NCBI GenBank assembly: GCA_033297205.1
Contig: MU859309.1
Coordinates: 1-41,465, forward strand
Direction of reading: 5' to 3'
From: Pseudoneurospora amorphoporcata
Taxonomy: Eukaryota; Ascomycota; Sordariomycetes; Sordariales; Sordariaceae
Length of the DNA: 41,465 bases
The stretch's first letter is position 1. Each line of letters opens with the position of its first letter. Of the stretch, positions 32,330-41,465 are shown piece after piece. Position numbers and translations under genes: made by a program. The notes under the pieces were generated by a model. That model was not told the origin of the DNA, did no database searches, and saw only the letters and a list, made by a program, of their open reading frames with translations.

Positions 32330-34029
32330 TAGGTTCTTATCAGCGATCGCTAACACCCACCACCACTGAGGTGCAGGCCCGAGGATGTTCAAAGCAACAT
32401 CTCTATCACCATCCATCATCTTATACCAAAAGAGACTCGTATGTGTGAAGTTGAACAATGCTGCTATCTTCGATGACTGGACCCTTTGGTTGGTTTTCAA
32501 ATCTTCTGATGACCTCGAGGAAAAAAAAAAAGCAAAGCATGCAGTCTCAACTGTCGATATTGGAATGCTGTTTGTTTAGCACATCTACCCCTGAGCACAC
32601 CCTTTGTTCATTCGTGCCTCAGTCACTCCCCATAGTTGACCAATATCTCAGGATAACTGGTCCTTTTCGTCTTTGGCGTAAATGAAGCTATATACCGTTA
32701 ACTGCCTTTACCAGTTGTCTTTTCATCCCATCCTGTTTGCTCATTCTGTCCTACCTGTCATTGGGACCTTGGTATCCAGAGCAAGCTAACGCCCGATGCC
32801 CCTGAGGCCTGGCTAGTTTAGAATGGTTTGAAAGGAGGGAAGCCTGGTCAGTTTCGGAATGGTCTGAAAGGAGGGAAGCCTGGTTAGAGAAACTGAAGGA
32901 CGTTATGTTGGTCGAGACGCATGGCCGTGCAGTCAACGAGATCGGGTTTCAATAAGCATCGCCGTTGTCTACACCTACCCCATAGTTGTTCACAGGTTAC
33001 ATGTAGTAGATACCTTACGCAAATCGCAACCTAGAAGCAAACTCGGTGAGTCTTCTTGCACCATTTTCCCCCTTCCAAACACTTTATCCGCCCGACAAAA
33101 TCTTAAAGGCTTCCCAGGAAATTCCATTGTAGTGAGTGGCATTTGCATCTTGAACTGAGCATATTCCGAGGGATACATAGGTACCTCTTTGGCTCTTGTC
33201 CATCCGCAACCCGGCAACAAATTCCCGAGGTTTACCAGCAACCAGCAACAGCCAAACAAAGACGAACCCTTTGTGACGAACCTTGGTCTTTGCCCAATCG
33301 TCCTTGTACAGCACCTACATGTAGATACCATGCGTGCTCTTGCTTATCTCTTCCTGACATGCACATCCAATTCACTCGCTCTCGGTTTGTGCGAATCCAG
33401 GTTGTTCATACATCATCAGCCTGCGGCGGGACCAGCTGTCGCTTGTGGCAACAACCAAGTTTCCTTGTTAGGTTACTTGGCTTTCCCGGCTCGTTGTGCT
33501 TCGCGTTTACTTCTCCTCTTTGTCTTGCCTTCAATCGTCCGCGGGTTCGTACAACCATGAATGAAACGCACTCACAGCTATCCCAGTCCGGGAAGTGTCC
33601 ACTTCATCGACGACGATGCCAACAACAATAAACTTGGTGCCTACCTCTAGGGACGAAAGCCTCGCTTTCATCTCCTTGGTTGTTTCAGGCGTTTCTGCTT
33701 CGCTGGCGGCAGGATGGACGGGATGATTCCTCCTAGCACCGAGACGGCAGCCATGTCAACAATGAGTTCATCACAAAGACACAAGCAACAGTCGCGATAA
33801 CCGGGAAGAGAACAACACAAGGTGTCTTCTTATTGGAAGTGTATCACTGACAACATGTGCGGCTGTAAAATGCTCAAAAGGAAATCGAGTTGTCGCATTT
33901 CAATAAGGTATCCGCTGAGAGTCAGCCCTATCAGATTTGATGTCATTGACTCAACGCTACCTAGATGCAACTACTCATTATGCCTCCTCTCTCTTCTTCA
34001 AATAGGTACAGTACAATACTGGTTTGTTT
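32330..34029. other. non-coding region
   Basis: No gene is supported. It contains the 36-bp tandem repeat at 32821-32892 (separate entry) and an A12 tract at about 32520. A plus-strand frame at 33330-33560 begins with a hydrophobic, signal-peptide-like stretch (MRALAYLFLTC), but it has no recognisable continuation. Confidence 0.4.
32821..32892 (+). repeat. 36-bp tandem repeat, two copies plus a partial
   Basis: GAATGGTTTGAAAGGAGGGA starts a 36-bp unit at 32821 that recurs at 32857 with few changes. A degenerate partial copy (GCCTGGCTAGTTTA) precedes the first. Confidence 0.75.
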
Positions 34030-35460
34030 GTTAGCTCGAGACCTTCCAAATGGCCTTGGCCAGATCAACCTTGTCGGTGACCAGCAACCCGAGAGACTTC
34101 TTGTTGGAAGTCCGTGCCCTGGGCCGCCCATTCACTTGTTGCCCATTCACTGGCACACGCCTTCCAGGTATTTAGGCCGCCCTGGTTTCCGTTTCTCCTC
34201 TTCCGTTAGACAACTCCAATCAAGCTCTTTTCGTTGTCGTCTTTTCCAGCCTCCAACACTTCTCCCAGTCTACTACATGGTGGCTCTCCTCCTTGAAGTC
34301 CCAGTTGTACAGCTTCAAAGTGACGATCACGCCCAGGCCGGTGACGGTGCCATCAAAGAGGGCAACCGAACCTTCTGGTTGCCCTCGTTGATGTTCGACT
34401 CGGTCATGACGGCCTTTCAAGTGTCCGGAACCTGACTGCGACAAGACCCTTGAACGGCAGGACCTACTTCTAGGCAAGGAAAACAGATGTTAGCTGGGGC
34501 ACATGGGCAAAGCGAGGCAAAAGGGATGGCGTTGGGGACACCTACCTCAACGACGACGAGAAGACGGTCGTCCTTGTCCATAATGACATTTACGGCCTCC
34601 ATCCGTTTGAACCAGGGTCCGGTCGCCAGGTGCTGAGGGTAATCTTGTTGAAGGGGTCCGTACACTGCTCGTTGATGTACTGTGCAGAGCATTGCTGGAG
34701 GTCAGTTTGTGTGGACGGATGTCAGCTTATGTGAACGCCCATCGAAGGGAGAGTCGAAGTAAACTTACACATGGACACCGCCTGAGCAGGCCCACGAAGG
34801 ATGGATAGTTCTTGTATTGTCATATGCGTGGAGTCCAGTGATAAGTGGGACAGTCGTGGCTGTGGATGGTACCACCGGTGGAGAAGGCGGGGAGAGAGTG
34901 GAAGCCCAAGCACTCGCAGACGATATCCTGGCCAGCGACGGCCAGGGAATCAGGGTGTAAGGTGAGTGAAGGAGAGCGGAGGGGAGCGTGAGTTTGTGGA
35001 TTGATGGATAGAATTGATGGCTTCAACCGCTGCGGCTTGGAGAGACGTGGTTCTCGTAGAACCATCGGACGGGATTGCTTCTGCGCTCAACTCAGCTGGC
35101 GCCGACTGCCCAAAGACTTGAGCTCTGCATCGACGTGGACAGATGGTTGGTGGAGCCTGCGTGCAAAGAGATAGGTAAAGTGTGAACAGAAACGTTCGAA
35201 GATAGAGGCCGTTTGCCGTCCTGTCCCAATCAGTCAGAACTTGGAAAGGCTGAGGATGGCTAGGCTGCCCTCTGGTCTCGAGGTGCCTGACGTTGGACTT
35301 ACCGAAGAGGGGGTAGTCGTTAGGGTACTTCGTAGCAAGGAAACCTGGAAGACTCGAAGCTGGAGGACCAGCTGTGGCGTCGATGATCTGTTGTAGCCAC
35401 TTTTCCAGAAGGCTATCGGTTGCGACGGACAGTGAAGGGCCGGAGGATCAATGAAGCATA
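34030..35460 (-). pseudogene. decayed minus-strand coding relic, family not recognised
   Basis: Several protein-like stretches lie in order on the minus strand but in different frames. They include DIVCECLGFHSLPAFSTGG (about 34930-34875), QYINEQCTDPFNKITL (about 34687-34640), KRMEAVNVIMDKDDRLLVVV (about 34607-34550), VALFDGTVTGLGVIVTLKLY (about 34360-34300) and SLGLLVTDKVDLAKAIWKV (about 34096-34040). At least one boundary looks like a real intron (GTAGGT...CTAG, 34548 to about 34470) and another like GTAAGT...CCAG (about 34768-34700). Frame changes elsewhere, for example near 34625 and 34370, have no splice sites. This points to a frameshifted pseudogene or to a gene whose structure cannot be resolved by eye. 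No function is proposed. Confidence 0.35.
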
Positions 35461-36221
35461 TGTCGAAGTCAACGGAGTGAATACCTCTATAGAAACAAGG
35501 CATAAAAACATGGCAGTGAAGTTGTTGGATGAACAAGAAGTGAGAGAGAAAAACAGGAGAAAGCGAGGGTGGGCGACCCTCGATATATGTGAACGCGTGA
35601 ATCGAACCAGTGCCAAGATGACCATCTTCCTCAACAGCAGAATCACCGCAAAGATGTTGGGCCGGCGAGCAATACCCCACCGCGCGGTAGACTCGGGTGA
35701 GCGGCGTGACCCCTTCTCGAAGGACACTTCCTTCCTCGAATCCAACGAAGAGCCACATCACTTTGAAATTACGCGGGGTCAGACGAGCGACAAAAGAGGA
35801 CGTACCCCTGTCCTGAGCAGGTTGCCCGTCCACATAGCCAATCACTCAGCCTTAGGCGTGAGGAAGGAACCACGAGTTAGAGAGGAAAGCACACTTGCTT
35901 CCTCGCAAGAGGCAACGAGCCACAGCGTATTGGAGTTTACACGGGGCTAGACCAGAGTCACCGGCCGGCAGAAAACGATGGATCCCTGCCCGGGCCCCGT
36001 CCACATGAGCCGAACGCAGTATTAGGGAATCGATCGAGAGTTAAGAAGGGAAGGAGGCAGCCTCCAGCCACGGCTACGTGCGCGTTCAGTCGGTTACAAG
36101 TGGCGCAATACCGTAGACAGCAAAGATACTTCATCGATGTACCTTGGCCGGGACCGGAGAGCGCACAATTCCCCCTCCTTCGGCTGATTTCTTTTCCCTC
36201 TCCCTCTTCTGCCCCTCCTAG
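35461..36221. other. region without a supported gene
   Basis: A plus-strand frame runs 35420-35950 (176 codons), but it is highly charged and irregular and overlaps the antisense relic at its start. Two weakly similar blocks (around 35770-35850 and 35940-36010, both with a GGGG(T/C)...AGAC segment and GTCCACAT) hint at an old duplication. Confidence 0.3.
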
Positions 36222-37434
36222 CCCTCCATCTCACACTTCTTCGCATATTTCCTTCCATCAAGAACTTGTTTCACCACCTCCTTCAACGGCAACGGCGAAG
36301 ACACACTTTTTCCACCTCCAACAAGCATTCGTGCTCCTCCAATCGTCGCAGCGATTGCAACCAGACGAGATTTGGGACCGCACCAAGAGTACCTTATGTA
36401 TGCCGTGTCTCCTTGCCTTCTCCCATCACCAGACCCATCGTCCTCATCTTCTTTTGAGGTCATACCTCACTGACAACGTCCCTCTTCATTCAGTCCTACT
36501 TGCTCCAACAAAAGGTGCAAAGTGCTTCCGCCGGCTCTCACGGCTCCCAAGCCGTCTAGGGTTAGTGCTAGTCTCTTGCCGTCGCAGGCGGCGCCGTACC
36601 CTATGCCCAAATGTGACATCAAACTGACTGAAGCCAACAGCTCAAGTCCGATGTCCCTGCTCTGCCGCAGAGGGCGCCCCGATTTTCAGATTTCAAGGTG
36701 AGTTTGTTATCATCGGCGACATTGCTTTTCCATTTCTCGCTGCTTGCGTTTGAGTCCACGTTCTGACAGAAACCAGCAGACCCGGTTCTCTCGCCGGCCG
36801 TTCGCGGACTTATCACATCGCGCCCCAGGCACACCGGCGCCGCCCAGGATTCTTTTTCTGAATTTTCAGGTCAGTTATCTTTCTCTTTCTTTTGTTCGCT
36901 CCAATTCTAACACACCAGAAGACCCCAGCGCGCTGCCCGTGCTCCTAGCACCGCCCCGGCCCCCCAATGCTCACCCACTGCATTTCGCGCCGCCTTTCAC
37001 ACATCATCCCGGCTCTTCTCCTACTTCTGTTTGTCTACTGGCTTTGCCTGTGGGTGAAGATGGACAAGAGCCTGCGCCTGACAGGGACGCCCTTGTGTGT
37101 CAACATGGGCGGCGGCGTCGCTGGCGATGCGGCGGGAAACGGCACCAATTGCATTGCCGCCGCCGCCGCCACTACTGAGCCCGTCACCACTGCCGACGTC
37201 CCCGCCGAGATCACTGGTGCTGCCGCCCCTGCTGCCGAGGCCGCCAAGGTTGAGATTGCTGAGAGGCCCAAGCCTGAGGAGAAGGCCGAAAAGAGCGAGG
37301 AGGCTGAGGAGGCGGGTGACAAGAAAAAGCAGAAGGAGGCAAAGATGGAGGAGGAGGAGGAGGAGGATGATGATGATGCTGCTGAGGAGAAGGTCGTCGC
37401 CAAAGATGTTGTAGCGTGGTGGAAGCAGATGTAA
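36222..37434 (+). CDS. probable multi-exon gene, proline-rich then acidic protein; 5' and 3' ends unresolved
   Basis: Four introns are visible: 36398-36493 (GTATGC...CTGAC...CAG), 36561-36640 (GTTAGT...CTGAC...CAG), 36698-36769 (GTGAGT...CAG) and 36870-36918 (GTCAGT...CTAAC...CAG, 49 bp). Splicing them joins five exon pieces in one consistent open frame, in order TRRDLGPHQEYLIP, KVLPPALTAPKPSRLKSDVP, RAPRFSDFKKPADPVLSPA, FSEFSEDPSALPVLLAPPRP and so on. The product is rich in Pro, Arg and Ser. Near 37095 a GTGTGT donor could join to the frame encoding the Ala/Glu/Lys-rich tail that ends DVVAWWKQM at 37434. That tail is also the end of a 155-codon unspliced ORF from ATG 36967. No in-frame ATG was found in the first exon, so another upstream exon is expected after the CCTAG at 36217-36221. 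No family is recognised. Confidence 0.45.
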
Positions 37435-37890
37435 TAGGAAAGAGGAAGGAGTGACCGGCTCCAAGGTTCACATGTATGTCATGGTTTTTCAATTCCAACG
37501 TTCCATCCCAACCAGAATACACCATCAAACTGCACTATTGCTGTGCTAACCCTTGACTTACATCCAGAGCCCCAAACCCCTCTTCCCATTCACCTGCCAC
37601 CACGCCCAACTTACCGTAGGGGGAAAATATGTTTCGAGACATGCGTGGTGGCTGTTGGACAATAACCACAATCAATGTCTGGAAAGCAATTACTGTTTTC
37701 TAAACATTGACTGTCTGTCAGACAACGCTTGTTGCGACTCGTGGTTTCCCGCCTCGAGGTATCTGGAGACGCTTAGAATGAGGAACCCTAGACACACCCA
37801 CCCAAAACCTACCGGCACCCAGTTTTTTCTCTGGGATCCACCAAACAGTGGGGCAGCCAGCTGGATGACACCTGACATTGAAAATCCCGT
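37435..37890. other. downstream flank with no supported gene
   Basis: Ordinary base composition with no open frame of protein-like character. It leads into the AT-rich block that starts near 37890. Confidence 0.4.
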
Positions 37891-38340
37891 TTTTACCTGC
37901 TAAATTTCGTCTTTCTAATGTATTGAAACATTTATCCCGCTTAGTCAAAATTTTCGAACTTAACACTTTACACTTTTTTTACTCCAGACCGCTCCTCTTA
38001 TATTGCCAGTTTGTACTATTAATTTGTATGCTACTTTATATGTCGTATATTATTAATACTTCTAACGTATATAATATTATTTAAATTAATTAATTTTAAT
38101 CGCGTTCAACTCTCTTTAATCGTTTGCAAATATACTTAATTAATTTAAATTACTAATAATTACTATAAATATCTTCCTAGGCTCCTCCATTTATATAACT
38201 TCGCTTTCGTACTAATTTAAATACTTCGACGGCTACTTTTATAAACGATACGACCTTTAATAGCGATATTGAATAGGTGGTACCCGCCGATAACCTTACG
38301 TTTAATATCCTCCCCTAGAATTTTTAAGCGGATATTGCAA
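37890..38340. repeat. AT-rich RIP-type block
   Basis: The sequence is dominated by TTAATTAA-like strings, with an abrupt return to GC-rich sequence at about 38340. On the minus strand, 38329-38219 reads as about 37 protein-like codons (LGEDIKRKVIGGYHLF) before TAA stops. It may be the edge of a mutated transposon ORF, of unknown family. Confidence 0.6.
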
Positions 38341-38494
38341 GGGCACGGATGGGGAAGTCGAAGGCAAAGCTAAGAATCCATCGATGACAGAAGATTTTAG
38401 GTAAGAAGGAAAAGAGAGAGAACTAGATATATGCGGTTGAACCCAGACTTAAATACCCCAGTCACACAAGCGACCCTAGGATCTACTTGCCAGT

Positions 38495-39038
38495 TGTGAC
38501 GAACGGCAGTCTGTGTCACAGGTTGACATTGGCTATATAGTGTGCACTACGAGTTCTGCCTTGCAAGCAGAACATCGTCTACCTTTTGGTAGTTTGGCGT
38601 TGTCGGGACATGTGCACTCCTGCCCTGTCATAGTCTGATCTGCCTAAGTGGGATAGCTGAAGGTAAAGACTATCAGTGCTGTTCGGTGAAGCCAAAAGGT
38701 TCACAACAAGTATGGTAGCGTTATACGTGTCTCGGTGATAAAGATCAATTGACTACTGTCGAACTATCTTGCTAGCTGGTTCTTTAGGTGCCTTCTTATA
38801 TCTCTGCCATTGACTGGGACCCGAGTGTCCTTAGACTCTTGATGTTGTCCTGGCTCACTTAGAGAGTCTGGCTCACTTTGTGAGCTGGCTCACCGTGTAG
38901 CCCTGACTCACGACATGAGCCCTCTTAGCTTGTGAGCCTTCTAGTCTTCTGTCTTACTGGCCTCTATGGTTACATGGCCCCGCCTCTGCGTGTCCTGGTG
39001 ACTTGGTTGGCCCGTGCCACTCGCTTAAATTCGTAACA
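38495..39038 (-). mobile_element. solo-LTR-like repeat, reverse orientation, interrupted by a 119-bp insertion
   Basis: Read on the minus strand, it begins TGTTACGAATTTAAGCGA (from 39038) and ends GTTCGTCACA (at 38495), the TG...CA form of long terminal repeats. Flanks are CCAGT and TCAGT, a 5-bp target duplication with one C/T difference. The segment 38637-38769 matches 39428-39560 in inverse orientation at 131 of 133 positions. The U3-like part contains many GCTCAC motifs. Without the insertion it would be about 420 bp. There is no internal retroelement sequence, so it is a solo LTR. Confidence 0.7.
38513..38636. mobile_element. 119-bp insertion with 5-bp target duplication inside the LTR
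   Basis: The related LTR at 39177-39578 has a single AGACT (39561-39565) where this one has AGTCT at 38508-38512 and again at 38632-38636, flanking 119 extra bases. The insert carries two perfect small hairpins (GTTCTGC/GCAGAAC and CTACC/GGTAG) and imperfect inverted ends (TGTCACAGG against CCTGTCATA). It is too small to code for anything, so it is probably a mini-transposon. Confidence 0.65.
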
Positions 39039-39176
39039 TCAGTCACTCTCCTCCAGTCCCTTCACTCGCATCCCATTCACCTACAGGCAAACCAAGACCT
39101 CCCTTGTATCTGCGTTCTTCCATCGTTCGCAACAACACCTTCAATAGTGCAGCGATCTGAACCGTAAACGGTGAGG

Positions 39177-39578
39177 TGTTACGAACTTAAGCGATACAAG
39201 GGTCGCCTAAGCCATCGGGACCCGACAGCCCCGCTTATGATTAGATAGTGTAACCCAAGACAAGGGTTGGACCAGGGGAGTACCCGAAGGGCGCTCACCA
39301 GAAGAAGCTGCTCACGGTAAGCAGGCGCTCACGGTGAGCAGAACATCATCGTGAGCAGACACCAACTAGGCAAATGGGAGACAAGGTATCAGAAGTATAA
39401 AGGGACGACTAAAGAACTCAGATTGTTAGATAGTTCGACAGTAGTCAATTGATCTTTATCACTGAGACACGTATAACGCTACTATACTTGTTGTGAACCT
39501 TTTGGCTTCACCGAACAGCACTGATAGTCTTTACCTTCAGCTATCCCACTTAGGCAGATCAGACTGCCGTTCGTCACA
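39177..39578 (+). mobile_element. second solo-LTR-like repeat, forward orientation (402 bp)
   Basis: It starts TGTTACGAACTTAAGCG and ends GTTCGTCACA, with inverted ends of TGTTACGAAC type. The 3' third is nearly identical to the inverted copy at 38495-39038, while the 5' part has diverged but keeps a cluster of GCTCAC/GTGAGC motifs (about 39291-39358). No matching target duplication is visible (TGAGG against GATCA), so an end may have been rearranged. Confidence 0.65.
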
Positions 39579-39799
39579 GATCAGCAGCAAATAGTGTGCT
39601 ATTTCGAGGGCGGCCACGAAGGCTTTCAATACGGTCAAAGTTTTGGTAGGTGAGGTAGTCGTCTTCGTCCCTAATATTTTTCGAGAGCTACTAATATGGG
39701 TGAAAGTCTAGCTTGGTTAGTTTTAATGCTTCCTGTTAGGGAATTATTGTAGCGAGTAACAAATGCGAGTATGGCAAGCTATACTGCTTAGAAAATTTG

Positions 39800-41348
39800 C
39801 CCGTACATAGCTCAAGTTCATCAGAGTTAGAGCGACGTGCCGTAGGTATAGCACCGAGAGCAATACGATATTGACGTACTACTATATTGATAGCTCGCTA
39901 GCATACCCAGTTAGGTGCTTCTCCTAGCTACTGTTATGGAGATGCTCGAGTTTGGTACGCCTCGTTTAGTATACGATGGCCTCCTTAATGGCTAGTTTTA
40001 TAGTATTAAGTAGTTTGAAGCTCTGGATAACTGCTTGAATGATTAAACTAGCGCCTACATAAATAACGATGATTAGTATAGTGTAAAATTGTATGAGAGC
40101 GATATAGGGAGATATATATGTAATTAGAAAGCTCTTTAAATTACAGTTAGCTAATTTAATTAGCGATATAGTACAGCAATTGAAGTTAAGCCTCTTATTG
40201 ACGTAACAAGTGGCCTACTGCTCTTTGATAGTTATATAGGTAGTGCTTAAGTACGTGATGATCGCTTCTTGTTGCGAGAAACAGTTATAGAGCTTCTTCT
40301 ACGTAGTGTTGAAGTCTTTAACTGTGTACGCGTAGCATACGTGCTTCTAGAGGGTATAAAGACTAAACTGAGAGTACTCTACGGTATTAGGTAATAATTC
40401 TAGATAATTTGTGTTATTTACTAGGCGGTTAAGATTGTTGACTACTTCTCAATCTTTATTATTAAGATTTTCTAGACTCGTTGTATTATTAGGTAGCCGA
40501 ATTGACTAGGCTAACTGGGCTAACCGCGGTGCTTGTTATGTTGATGCTAATATCTTTCGCTATATTTGTGCTTGTATTGTAGCAGCATGAGTATTGGTAA
40601 CTTGGGCGGCAACCTTCTTATCCTATTTGCGCTTTATGTTTAGTACTACGTTTTTGTTGATGTGAAAGATGTATAGTTGAGGTTCCGCCGCTGGATAAAC
40701 TCGTTTAATAGCTACTCTCATAGCATCATTATAGTTTGTAATAGTAATTGTGAAGGTGGCGGCGGCGATAGCTTTACGACGAGCATTGACTTGATCTATT
40801 AGCCAGTCAAACCCCTTCTATTTCTCGTTATTTATGAGCTCAAATGCGTAGCTAAAAGTATAGCCTAGTCTAATTATACCTATAATTTGAAAGAAGGCGA
40901 GACCCTTATTGTTGGTTTTGTATGTGTTATTGTAGAGTTGTACCTATAGATATTACTTCCAGAGCTTCTTACCTTATAGATTACTCTAGAAAAGGGCTTT
41001 AAGTTTAGTCTTAGTATTATCTGCTTAGTTAATTGTAAAGTGGATCCTCTTTTTAGTGAGAAGCTTTATAGTCTGTTAGAAGAGGTTGTAACTAGCGCTA
41101 GCGAGCTTTTTAAGGGTGTATCGAAGGTTGACTAGCTTTTTGGTCTTAAAACAGATATTTGGAAACTTTTTACGTAGTTCGAAAGCGATTTGGCAGTTGC
41201 GTATATTAGAGCAGTCGAGGTATTGAGCGACAAATGCCTTATGCTCTGCTTTGAAAACCCTATAGTCTAATACGTTATAGCTAGGGATATAGGTGTGTTT
41301 GTTATAGTCCTCCTTGAACTCAAAGGTCCACCTCCTCTTATTGGTTTT
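39800..41348 (-). pseudogene. RIP-degraded Mutator-like (MULE) transposase
   Basis: Read on the minus strand from 41348, one frame continues for about 390 codons to about 40176 without a frameshift, interrupted only by stop codons. The order is typical of fungal MULE transposases: YNNTYKTNNKGLAFFQ (about 40946-40899), TFSYAFELINNEK followed by a stop then KGFDWLIDQVNARRK (about 40857-40772), and YPAAEPQLYIFHINKNVVLN (about 40699-40640). Many of the stops stand where a Trp is expected (WKHV, WKKLY, EQWATCY), as produced by G-to-A change. It is a dead class II transposon inactivated by RIP. C-terminal sequence is traceable to about 39800. Terminal repeats were not identified. Confidence 0.8.
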
Positions 41349-41465
41349 TAGTGCTTTGAGATACCCTCCCTAATGTCATGGGTCTGGCGCCCAGAGGTAA
41401 TGCCTGGCTTCCATGCGCCAGGCCTGTGCCTGCCGGGGGTTCTCCAGACCACCCTGCAGGCCACT
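41349..41465. other. GC-rich right edge of the window
   Basis: The last 95 bases return to high GC. GGTCTGG (about 41379) can pair with CCAGACC (about 41445), and TGGCGC with GCGCCA, giving an imperfect inverted repeat. It could be a transposon end or the start of another feature, but the window stops here. Confidence 0.3.

Noticed and set aside
36744..37178. 144-codon unspliced ORF ending in an Arg-rich run
   Set aside because: Part of it is used in the spliced model, but its start lies inside an intron and its Arg/His-rich end is probably a shadow of the Ala/Gly-rich frame.

Overview
The window looks like nuclear DNA of a filamentous ascomycete, most likely Neurospora or a close Sordariaceae relative. 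The evidence is short introns (49-96 bp) with GTRNGT donors and CTAAC/CTGAC branch sites, two recognisable single-copy fungal genes (an ARB1-type ABCF ATPase and INO80), and AT-rich edges carrying C:G-to-T:A decay of the kind made by repeat-induced point mutation (RIP). No prokaryotic features, CRISPR arrays, rRNA or convincing tRNA genes were seen.

Layout: 1-1080 is an AT-rich RIP-type block with a decayed short transposon (about 620-1052). 3227-4316 (minus) is a three-exon four-TM membrane protein. 6470-7150 (plus) is a promethin/LDAF1-like lipid-droplet membrane protein. Its reading frame continues in phase past its TAG stop to 12952, interrupted only by further TAG codons at 8099 and 12044. 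15442-17409 (minus) is the ARB1-type ATPase (three exons, 613 aa). 17.5-22.7 kb is a long non-coding stretch with one 328-bp terminal-inverted-repeat element. 22738-29491 (plus) is the INO80 chromatin-remodelling ATPase (four exons, about 2007 aa). 29.5-36.2 kb is mostly non-coding, with a better-preserved copy of the left-edge transposon (31843-32329) and a decayed minus-strand coding relic (about 34030-35460). 36222-37434 (plus) holds a probable multi-exon gene whose frame appears only after splicing. From 37.9 kb on there is RIP-type DNA, two solo-LTR-like repeats in inverted orientation (one interrupted by a 119-bp insertion with a 5-bp target duplication) and a RIP-mutated Mutator-like (MULE) transposase relic on the minus strand.

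The most striking feature is the 6470-12952 locus. About 6.2 kb of one frame is interrupted by exactly three stops. All three are TAG followed by G, and each can be drawn in the loop of a small hairpin. Sordariomycetes are known to edit mRNA A-to-I during sexual development, with a preference for UAG, which turns stop codons into tryptophan codons. The locus is therefore a candidate for stage-specific, editing-dependent production of a 2131-residue protein from a 197-residue lipid-droplet protein gene. Pseudogenisation is the main alternative. The core genes otherwise have unrelated housekeeping roles (60S ribosome biogenesis, chromatin remodelling) and do not form a cluster.
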